Source: Anaerolineaceae bacterium UBA5365
GTDB lineage: Bacteria; Chloroflexota; Anaerolineae; Anaerolineales; Anaerolineaceae
DNA length: 14,504 nt
Reading direction: 5' to 3'
NCBI GenBank assembly: GCA_002407905.1
Contig: DHPL01000010.1
Coordinates: 30,363 to 44,866, forward strand
Every line of letters starts with the position of its first letter. Positions within the stretch are counted from its first letter, which is position 1. Below, piece after piece: positions 7,220 through 14,504 of this stretch. The translations under genes were made by a program, and so were the position numbers. The notes under the pieces are model-generated. The model saw only the letters and a program-made list of their open reading frames with translations. It was not told the origin of the DNA and did no database searches.

Positions 7220-10200
7220 ATGAGCAATGAGAACCTGCGCGTGGTTGGCGCGCGCGAACACAACCTGAAAAACATCACGGTCGAGATACCCCGGGACAAA
7301 CTGGTGGTCCTTACCGGGCTTTCCGGCAGCGGCAAAAGCAGCCTAGCCTTCGACACCATCTTTGCCGAGGGGCAGCGCCGCTATGTGGAATCGCTTTCCT
7401 CGTATGCCCGGCAGTTTTTAGGCCAGATGGATAAACCCGATGTGGATTCGATTGAGGGGCTGAGCCCGGCGGTCTCGATCGACCAGAAAGCTACCAGCCA
7501 TAACCCGCGCTCCACCGTTGGCACCGTAACCGAGATCTACGATTACCTGCGCCTGCTTTTTGCCCGCATCGGCATCCCGCATTGCGCGGTTTGCGGCCGC
7601 CCGCTTACCAAACAATCGGCCCAGGAGATCGTTGAAAACCTGATGGCGCTGCCGGAGGGGACGCGCATGATGATCCTGGCCCCCTTGGTCCGCGAACGGA
7701 AAGGCACCTACCAGGCCGTTTTGGAGGATATCGGCAAAAGCGGTTTTACCCGTGTGCGCGTGGATGGGCAGGTTTACCAACTCGAAGAAGAGATCAACCT
7801 GGACCGTTATAAAAAGCACACAATCGAAGCCGTGGTGGACCGCATCGTGCTGGAAAAGCCCGAGGATGAAGATGAGCGCCAGAACCAGCGGACCCGCCTG
7901 ACCGACTCGGTGGAAACCGCGCTCAAGATCGGCGAGGGTTATGTAACCGTTGCCAACCTCAGCAGCGAACCGGCGCAGGACCTGCAATTCTCCGAACACC
8001 TGGCCTGCCCCGAACATGGCAGCATGCTCGTGGAGATCGAGCCGCGCACTTTTTCCTTTAATACCCCGCATGGCGCCTGCCCGCATTGCCAGGGCTTGGG
8101 GTCCACCTTGGAAATCGACCCCAATTTGCTCATGCCGGACCTTTCGAAGCCCATCAGCAAGGGCGGCATTGCCGTCCTGGAATGGTCCATGGGTCAAAAA
8201 GACCTGGGCTGGTATCAGCAGATGCTGCAAGCTGTAGGCGAGGATGCCGGCTTTACCCTGGATACACCGCTCAAGGATATGAGCAAGGCCCAGATGGATG
8301 AATTGCTCTACGGTACGGGAACACGAGAGATTCCCGTACGCTATACCAGCCGGCATGGCCGCCGGAGCACCTTTAATACCGCTTTCGAAGGGGTGATCCC
8401 CAACCTGGAGCGCCGCTGGCGGGAGACCCAAAGCGAATGGATTCGTGCCCGCATCGGTGAATTTATGGCCGAAAAACCTTGTGAGGTCTGCGGCGGGATG
8501 CGCCTGCGCCGTGAGGCCCTGGGCGTGACCATCGATGACAAAAACATCATCGATGTAACCACCTGGCCCGTAGCACGCAGCCTGGTTTGGGCCCAACGCC
8601 TGGCCTCCGATAACGCCACTCCGCTCAACAGCCGCGACCAGATCATCGCGGAGCGCATCCTTAAGGAGATCCAGTCGCGCCTGGGATTTTTGGTGGATGT
8701 TGGCCTGGACTACCTTACCCTGCAACGGGCCGCGGCAACACTTTCCGGCGGTGAGGCCCAGCGCATCCGGCTGGCCACTCAGGTAGGTTCCAAACTGATG
8801 GGCGTGCTCTATGTGCTGGATGAACCTTCCATTGGCCTGCACCCCAGGGATAACGGCCGTCTGCTGGAAACCCTGAAAGACCTGCGGGACATGGGGAACA
8901 CCGTTTTGGTGGTGGAACACGACGACGAAACCATCCGCTCGGCGGATTGGGTGATCGACCTGGGGCCTGGCGCCGGTGAGCATGGCGGCAAGATCGTAGC
9001 CACCGGTACGCCAGCCCAAATTGAGGCGGACTTAAACTCGATCACCGGTGCCTATCTCTCTGGACGGCAGTTTGTGCCCGTTCCCGAAGCCCGGCGCGAA
9101 GGCAGCGGCAATAAGCTGCGCATCGTTGGCGCCAGCGAGAATAACCTCAAGGGCATCAGCGTGAACATCCCTTTGGGCAAGCTGATCTGCATCACTGGTG
9201 TGAGCGGCAGCGGGAAATCCAGCCTGATGGTGGACGTGCTCTACAACACCCTGGCCCGCCGTTTGCATGGTGCGCATACCCAGCCCGGCGCGCACAAGCG
9301 CATCGAGGGCGTGGAGAACATCGATAAGATCATCAACATCGATCAAAGCCCTATTGGCCGTACACCGCGCTCCAACCCCGCCACCTATGTAGGGGTCTTC
9401 GATAACATCCGCGATCTCTTCAGTGAATTGCCTGAGAGCAAGATCCGCGGTTACCAGAAAGGGCGTTTTAGTTTCAACGTTAAAGGCGGCCGCTGTGAGG
9501 CCTGCCAGGGCCAGGGCGAGCTGAAAATCGAGATGCAGTTCATGCCGGATGTGTATGTGCCCTGCGAGGTCTGCCACGGCACCCGCTTCAACCATGAGAC
9601 CCTGCAAGTGCGCTTTAAGGAGAAGAACATCGCTGAGGTGCTGGACATGACCGTGGAGCAGGCTGTTGAGTTTTTCAGCGCTTTCCCCAAAATCCAGCGC
9701 AAGCTCAAAACCCTGGAAGATGTGGGCCTGGGCTACATCCATTTAGGCCAGCCCGCCCCATACCTGAGCGGCGGCGAAGCCCAGCGGGTAAAGCTCTCCA
9801 AGGAGCTCAGCCGGGTGTCCACGGGGAATACGCTCTACGTCTTGGACGAGCCTTCGGTGGGTTTGCATGCCGCCGATGTGCACCGCCTGATTGATGTGCT
9901 GCAATCGCTGGTGGATGCCGGCAATACAGTGCTGATCATCGAACACAACCTGGACATCGTCAAGGTTTCGGACTGGGTGATCGACCTTGGTCCCGAAGGC
10001 GGCGATGGCGGGGGAGAACTGGTGGCCGAAGGGACGCCGGAGGAGATATGCGCGAACCCAAAGAGTTTCACCGGCCAGTACCTGCATGCCTACGTGCAGG
10101 AGCATCACCAGATGGCTTGCGGCGCATTGCCCAAGCGGCGGAAGGCTGCCTCCACATCGGCTAAGACCAAGAGAGATAACGGTGCCCGCGCAGGTTCGAG

Positions 10201-10228
10201 GAAAAAACGGGTGGAAAAGACCGGCTGA
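7220..10228 (+). CDS. uvrA: Excinuclease ABC subunit A (UvrA)
   Basis: The damage-sensing ATPase of nucleotide excision repair; as a dimer it loads UvrB on damaged DNA. It has 1002 residues with two ABC ATPase halves. Walker A motifs are GLSGSGKSS (33-41) and GVSGSGKSS (660-668), signatures LSGGEAQ at 508-514 and 849-855, and Walker B segments [10 protein letters not shown] and [10 protein letters not shown] follow each. Zinc-binding pairs are Cys122/Cys125, Cys263/His266, Cys287/Cys290, Cys421/Cys424, Cys759/Cys762 and Cys782/Cys785; the second uses His instead of Cys, as in a number of bacterial UvrAs. The ATG at 7220 ([16 protein letters not shown]) has GGAG 9 nt upstream and is preferred over a TTG at 7205. 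The last 34 residues (969-1002) form an unusual Lys/Arg/Ser-rich tail absent from the E. coli protein. The stop overlaps the next start as TGATG. Confidence 0.98.
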   Translation: MSNENLRVVGAREHNLKNITVEIPRDKLVVLTGLSGSGKSSLAFDTIFAEGQRRYVESLSSYARQFLGQMDKPDVDSIEGLSPAVSIDQKATSHNPRSTVGTVTEIYDYLRLLFARIGIPHCAVCGRPLTKQSAQEIVENLMALPEGTRMMILAPLVRERKGTYQAVLEDIGKSGFTRVRVDGQVYQLEEEINLDRYKKHTIEAVVDRIVLEKPEDEDERQNQRTRLTDSVETALKIGEGYVTVANLSSEPAQDLQFSEHLACPEHGSMLVEIEPRTFSFNTPHGACPHCQGLGSTLEIDPNLLMPDLSKPISKGGIAVLEWSMGQKDLGWYQQMLQAVGEDAGFTLDTPLKDMSKAQMDELLYGTGTREIPVRYTSRHGRRSTFNTAFEGVIPNLERRWRETQSEWIRARIGEFMAEKPCEVCGGMRLRREALGVTIDDKNIIDVTTWPVARSLVWAQRLASDNATPLNSRDQIIAERILKEIQSRLGFLVDVGLDYLTLQRAAATLSGGEAQRIRLATQVGSKLMGVLYVLDEPSIGLHPRDNGRLLETLKDLRDMGNTVLVVEHDDETIRSADWVIDLGPGAGEHGGKIVATGTPAQIEADLNSITGAYLSGRQFVPVPEARREGSGNKLRIVGASENNLKGISVNIPLGKLICITGVSGSGKSSLMVDVLYNTLARRLHGAHTQPGAHKRIEGVENIDKIINIDQSPIGRTPRSNPATYVGVFDNIRDLFSELPESKIRGYQKGRFSFNVKGGRCEACQGQGELKIEMQFMPDVYVPCEVCHGTRFNHETLQVRFKEKNIAEVLDMTVEQAVEFFSAFPKIQRKLKTLEDVGLGYIHLGQPAPYLSGGEAQRVKLSKELSRVSTGNTLYVLDEPSVGLHAADVHRLIDVLQSLVDAGNTVLIIEHNLDIVKVSDWVIDLGPEGGDGGGELVAEGTPEEICANPKSFTGQYLHAYVQEHHQMACGALPKRRKAASTSAKTKRDNGARAGSRKKRVEKTG

Positions 10229-10593
10229 TGAACGCTGAAGCGCTCTTCCGGAACCCCTTGCAAATGGCCGTCTATCAGGAATTGCGCCTGCGCGTGCTGG
10301 CGCTTGAGCCTGGGCTGAAGGAGGAATTCCTGAAGACCCAGGTAAGTTATGGCGCCAAACGCAAATGCATCTGGCTGGCCCCTCAGACCGGCAGGCGCCT
10401 CTTCTTGGTTTTGGGTGCCTACCAGCCGGCTGCGCATCCGCGCATTGACGCGGTGCAAAAAGGCGGTGAAGCCCGCTATGTGCTGCAGTTTTTCATTACT
10501 GCCCCTGAAGAATTAGCCGAGATCGAAGCCAATGGCTGGCTGGAAGACGCGATCGATTGGGGCTTCAAAGTGCATGAGCAGGAGCAGGCCTGA
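10228..10593 (+). CDS. DUF5655-like protein of unknown function
   Basis: A 121-residue soluble protein with no signal or membrane segment. The pattern TQVSYGAKRKCIWLAP, then a strand-rich LFLVLGAY, HPRID, and a WLEDAIDWG end, resembles the DUF5655 domain (related in layout to DUF1801/YdhG-like small proteins) as I recall it. No catalytic motif is evident, and the function is unknown. Its ATG shares an A with the uvrA stop (TGATG), and its own TGA overlaps the ybaK start in the same way, so it is almost certainly translated by coupling within a uvrA-ybaK operon. The upstream ribosome binding site is weak (GGAAAAGA region), consistent with coupling. Its reality as a gene is well supported by context; the family call is moderate. 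Confidence 0.8.
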   Translation: MNAEALFRNPLQMAVYQELRLRVLALEPGLKEEFLKTQVSYGAKRKCIWLAPQTGRRLFLVLGAYQPAAHPRIDAVQKGGEARYVLQFFITAPEELAEIEANGWLEDAIDWGFKVHEQEQA

Positions 10594-11066
10594 TGGCCGC
10601 CGAAAACAAAACGCTTGCCACGCGAATGCTGGATAAGGCCGGGCTTGCCTACGACCTGCACGCCTACCCGGCTGAACCCAGCTGGACCGGTGAAGAAGTG
10701 GCCGCGGCCCTGGGCCTAGACCCGGAGCGGGTGTTCAAGACCCTGGTGACCCAAGGCAAGACCGGGCGGCATTTCGTGTTCATGGTCCCGGTGGGCCAGA
10801 ACCTGAACCTGAAAAAGGCCGCACTGGTTTGCGGGGAAAAAGCCCTGGAGATGCTCCCTCAGAAAGAATTACTGCCGCTTACCGGCTATGTGCATGGAGG
10901 CTGTTCGCCTTTGGCGATGAAGAAGTCCTTACCCAGTTTCATTGATGAAACTGCCCTGCTTTCAGAGCGCATCGTGTTCAATGCAGGCCGGGTTGGCTTG
11001 CAGTTGGAAATGAAACTTGCAGACCTGCAAAAATTGCTGCAAGTTCAAACCGCGGATTTAGTTTAG
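10593..11066 (+). CDS. ybaK: Cys-tRNA(Pro) deacylase, YbaK family
   Basis: A 157-residue trans-editing enzyme that hydrolyses cysteine mischarged on tRNA(Pro). Family features are the invariant Lys49 in RVFKTLV (equivalent to catalytic-site Lys46 of E. coli YbaK), the loop YVHGGCSPLAMKK (100-112) with its Gly-Gly, and the C-terminal FNAGRVGLQLEM that closes the fold. The length is normal. The other YbaK/ProX relatives (ProXp-ala, prolyl-tRNA synthetase INS domain) are less likely, since GGCSP is the YbaK version. The start overlaps the upstream stop (TGATG), with AGGAG about 8 nt before. Its stop lies inside the last codons of the convergent mntP, a 4-nt overlap. No terminator is visible after it. 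Confidence 0.93.
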   Translation: MAAENKTLATRMLDKAGLAYDLHAYPAEPSWTGEEVAAALGLDPERVFKTLVTQGKTGRHFVFMVPVGQNLNLKKAALVCGEKALEMLPQKELLPLTGYVHGGCSPLAMKKSLPSFIDETALLSERIVFNAGRVGLQLEMKLADLQKLLQVQTADLV

Positions 11067-11623
11067 CCCCGTATGTGAGTGAGAAGCACGTTCGCGGCGA
11101 TGATCACCAGGATCAGTCCGCCGATGATCTCCATCCGTTTTCCGAATTGACAGCTTAGCCTGTGCCCGGCAAAAATGCCTACTGCGGAAAGTACTGCAGC
11201 CACCAGGCCGATGGCCAGTACCGATGCCGCCACGGGAATACCCATTAGCGCGATCGAAAGGCCTACCGCAAAGGCATCCAAGCTGGTGGCTACGGAGAGC
11301 ATGACCAAGGTTCGGCCTTTGCTGGGGTCCTGATTGAAAGCCTCGCAATCGGTGAGCAGCCCGCTCCGGATCAGCCGGAAAGCCACATAGGCTAATAAGG
11401 CAGCCGCCAGCCAGTGGTCCCACTTGCTTACATACTGCATCACTGTTCCGCCGATCACGTAGCCCAAGGCGGTCATACCGGCCTGGAAGATGCCAAAGTG
11501 GGCGGCCAGGCGCACTTTGCCCCGCCGATCATGGATCTGGCCGGAGGTTCCGATGGCTAGGCTCACGGCAAAGGCATCCATTGCCAGACCCAGGGAAATG
11601 AAGAGTATGGTCAGCGTTTGCAT
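11063..11623 (-). CDS. mntP: Manganese efflux pump MntP
   Basis: A 186-residue inner-membrane protein with about six hydrophobic helices and an internal repeat: GLAMDAFAVSLAIG (residues 12-25) and ATSLDAFAVGLSIA (112-125). The two Asp residues, Asp16 and Asp116, match the essential charged residues of E. coli MntP (Asp16 and Asp118). Members export Mn(II) and guard against manganese overload. The start is fixed by alignment, because Asp16 falls at the same position as in E. coli. Only 7-9 nt separate a -10-like element from the ATG, and there is no Shine-Dalgarno, so the mRNA may be leaderless. I looked for the yybP-ykoY manganese riboswitch often found before mntP and do not see its conserved core in 11624-11738. 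Confidence 0.95.
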   Translation of the reverse strand: MQTLTILFISLGLAMDAFAVSLAIGTSGQIHDRRGKVRLAAHFGIFQAGMTALGYVIGGTVMQYVSKWDHWLAAALLAYVAFRLIRSGLLTDCEAFNQDPSKGRTLVMLSVATSLDAFAVGLSIALMGIPVAASVLAIGLVAAVLSAVGIFAGHRLSCQFGKRMEIIGGLILVIIAANVLLTHIRG

Positions 11624-11630
11624 CAGCGCA

Positions 11631-11638
11631 ATAGTATA
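11631..11638 (-). promoter_or_regulatory. -10-like element right before mntP
   Basis: On the minus strand the sequence TATACTAT holds two overlapping -10 hexamers, TATACT (9 nt before the ATG) and TACTAT (7 nt before it). Either would put the transcription start at or within a few bases of the start codon. No clear -35 is seen. Confidence 0.4.
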
Positions 11639-11738
11639 AACCCGCCTGCCCCAATGCGGACCGGTGAGCGGTAACTAAATATGCAAAATTAGTCCACAAG
11701 AGCCCTAATCAAGCGCTGGGCAGCTGAACAGCCGCGGC

Positions 11739-12842
11739 TTACTGGTCCTTCTTGGGTTCAGCCTTTGGTTCGCCGCGAATGAAGGCTTCAGTATCGGCAT
11801 GCGCCTGGCTGTCAATCACTTGTACGGGCGGTGTTTTCATGAAGTAGGAGCTCGGTTCCAAAATCGGCCCGCTTAGGCCGCGGTCCTGCGCCAGCTTGAC
11901 GCAGCGCACCGCATCGATCACAACGCCGGCGCTGTTGGGGCTATCCCAAACCTCCAGTTTCATTTCCAGTTTGAGCGGCACATCGCCAAAGGTGGTGCCC
12001 TCCATTTGGATGTAACAGAACTTGCGGTCTTTCAACCAGGGGACATAATCGCTGGGGCCCACATGCACATCATCTGCAGGCAGACCGTAAGGCAGCATGC
12101 TGGTCACGGCGCCGGTCTTGCTGATCTTCTTGCTTTCCAGGCGGTCCCGCTCGAGCATGTTCATAAAATCTGTGTTGCCGCCAAAATTGAGCTGGTAAGT
12201 GTGGTCCAGCTTGACGCCGCGGTCAACAAAGAGGCTGGTGAGCACGCGGTGGGTGATGGTGGCGCCAACCTGGCTTTTGATGTCATCTCCGATGATGGGA
12301 ATACCGGCCTCCTTGAAGCGCGGCCCCCAATACTGCGAGCTGGCAATGAAAACCGGAATGCAGTTCACCACGCCAACGCCGGCCTTGAGGGCTTGCTCCA
12401 TGTACCACTTGGTGGCCATTTCCGCGCCAACCGGCAGGTAGTTGATCAGAACATCCGCCTTGGTATCACGCAAAATACCCGCAACGTCGTCGGTGGGGCC
12501 AGGGGCTTTTTTCAGGATCTGGGAGAGATAAGTGCCCAGGCCGTCGTGCGTCATCCCCCGATGCACTTTGACCCCGGTTTTGGGCACCTCGCAGAATTTA
12601 TAGGTGTTGTTGGGGAAGGCGAAAACCGCTTCGCTGAGATCCAGGCCCACCTTGGTGTCCACCACATCGAAGGCCGCAACCACTTCGATGTCGCGCACGT
12701 GATAGCCGCCCAGGTCTACATGCATCACCCCGGGAATGCGGTCTTCAGGTTTCGCGTCCTTGTAGTAGTAGAGGCCCTGCACAAAGGAGGAGGCGCAATT
12801 GCCTACTCCCACGATTGCCACACGCACCTTTTTATTTGCCAC
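11739..12842 (-). CDS. ino1: Inositol-3-phosphate synthase (myo-inositol-1-phosphate synthase)
   Basis: A 367-residue NAD-dependent isomerase that turns glucose-6-phosphate into inositol-3-phosphate, the first step to inositol lipids and inositol-based solutes. It is of the short prokaryotic type; length and sequence style match the actinobacterial enzymes. Motifs are the dinucleotide loop VGVGNCASS (11-19), NYLPVG (134-139), [15 protein letters not shown] (185-199) with active-site Lys189, and [10 protein letters not shown] (219-228). The C-terminus is a short charged tail ([10 protein letters not shown]). The start is GTG at 12842 with AGAGGTGA just upstream; [12 protein letters not shown] fits the family start. 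It is divergent from uvrB across 141 nt carrying inverted repeats that cover the probable -10 region. No kinase, phosphatase or lipid synthase lies next to it. Confidence 0.96.
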   Translation of the reverse strand: MANKKVRVAIVGVGNCASSFVQGLYYYKDAKPEDRIPGVMHVDLGGYHVRDIEVVAAFDVVDTKVGLDLSEAVFAFPNNTYKFCEVPKTGVKVHRGMTHDGLGTYLSQILKKAPGPTDDVAGILRDTKADVLINYLPVGAEMATKWYMEQALKAGVGVVNCIPVFIASSQYWGPRFKEAGIPIIGDDIKSQVGATITHRVLTSLFVDRGVKLDHTYQLNFGGNTDFMNMLERDRLESKKISKTGAVTSMLPYGLPADDVHVGPSDYVPWLKDRKFCYIQMEGTTFGDVPLKLEMKLEVWDSPNSAGVVIDAVRCVKLAQDRGLSGPILEPSSYFMKTPPVQVIDSQAHADTEAFIRGEPKAEPKKDQ

Positions 12843-12864
12843 AACTCACCTCTTTCTGTCGATA

Positions 12865-12896
12865 TTGGGATGATAATCCCAAAGGGCGGGTTTGGG
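12865..12896. promoter_or_regulatory. Three-half-site TTGGG/CCCAA array upstream of ino1
   Basis: TTGGGAT-GATA-ATCCCAA at 12865-12882 is a perfect 7-bp inverted repeat. Its right arm overlaps a second repeat, CCCAAA-GGGCGGG-TTTGGG, at 12878-12896. Half-sites are thus at 12865-12869, 12878-12882 and 12892-12896, in alternating orientation about 13 nt apart. A possible ino1 -10 (TATCAT, minus strand, 12870-12875) lies in the first repeat, so a bound protein would block ino1. Each arm lacks a T-run, so this is not a terminator. Confidence 0.5.
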
Positions 12897-12938
12897 TACC
12901 ATTCCTCCCGAAATCTGGACTCAAGGATAGCACGTTCG

Positions 12939-12961
12939 TTCTACAATTCTGCGAATTCTGC
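12939..12961 (+). repeat. TTCTRC direct repeats over the uvrB -35 region
   Basis: TTCTAC at 12939 is followed by TTCTGC at 12947 and TTCTGC at 12956, spacings of 8 and 9 nt. The last two belong to a tandem 9-mer (AATTCTGCG then AATTCTGCC, 12945-12962). They lie 10-35 nt before the uvrB -10 box, where a repressor or activator would bind. It may be chance. Confidence 0.35.
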
Positions 12962-12971
12962 CGTAAAAGGC

Positions 12972-12977
12972 TATAAT
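12972..12977 (+). promoter_or_regulatory. Consensus -10 box (TATAAT) of uvrB, giving a leaderless mRNA
   Basis: A perfect TATAAT ends 6 nt before the uvrB ATG at 12984, which would place the first transcribed base at the start codon. There is no ribosome binding site; the nearest purine run, AAAAGG, is 13 nt away and lies before the -10 box. No good -35 is seen. Confidence 0.55.
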
Positions 12978-12983
12978 CAAGTA

Positions 12984-14504
<1,521 letters not shown>

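Noticed and set aside
7418..9019. A 533-codon open frame on the minus strand inside uvrA
   Set aside because: It lies wholly opposite uvrA, which has complete, conserved motifs. The translated sequence has no recognisable family, and long antisense frames are common opposite GC-rich genes with strong codon bias.
11674..11693. ACTAA-N10-TTAGT inverted repeat in an AT-rich patch between mntP and ino1
   Set aside because: The arms are only 5 bp and AT-rich, and I know of no manganese-regulator site with this form. It is too weak to call as an operator or terminator.
12843..12983. LexA (SOS) box in the ino1-uvrB gap
   Set aside because: No GAAC-N4-GTTC or E. coli-type CTGT-N8-ACAG match is present; the nearby GTTCGTTC is not an inverted repeat.

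Overview
The window is an ordinary chromosomal stretch from a free-living bacterium of medium-high GC. It holds twelve protein genes, ten complete and two cut by the window edges. The gene set and protein features suggest Chloroflexota, probably Anaerolineae: an actinobacterial-type inositol-3-phosphate synthase, a bacterial OPT transporter, a GPH-type symporter, an Fe-type superoxide dismutase, and a mix of Shine-Dalgarno-led and apparently leaderless genes. This placement is inference from family resemblance; there is no rRNA or other phylogenetic marker here. I see no tRNA, rRNA, CRISPR array, insertion sequence or prophage gene.

Layout. Positions 1-6451 are all on the minus strand. Read in the direction of transcription they are: a GPH-family symporter (6451-4988) and a YjbQ-family protein (4945-4526), probably co-transcribed; an Fe superoxide dismutase with its own consensus -10 box and a very clear intrinsic terminator (4336-3672); an OPT-family transporter (3582-1912); then an ABC ATPase and its FtsX-type permease (1774 to beyond 1), 4 nt apart and preceded by a palindromic possible operator. 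Positions 6542-11066 are on the plus strand: a small YdjM-like membrane protein, then uvrA, a DUF5655-like protein and the tRNA deacylase ybaK, the last three joined by TGATG stop/start overlaps. mntP (manganese efflux) and ino1 (inositol-3-phosphate synthase) follow on the minus strand, and uvrB starts divergently from ino1 and runs off the right edge.

How the genes work together. uvrA and uvrB give the two damage-recognition subunits of nucleotide excision repair. They lie close together but in separate transcription units. sodB and mntP are both metal- and oxidative-stress-related, but they are not adjacent and I see no shared regulatory site. The most informative non-coding signals are in the short intergenic gaps. 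Three genes (the YdjM-like gene, mntP, uvrB) have a -10-like hexamer only 6-9 nt before the start codon and no Shine-Dalgarno sequence, which suggests leaderless mRNAs. The ino1/uvrB divergent region carries a three-half-site TTGGG/CCCAA array on the ino1 side and a TTCTRC repeat on the uvrB side. I found no clear evidence of an undescribed multi-gene system; the findings are local points worth checking.
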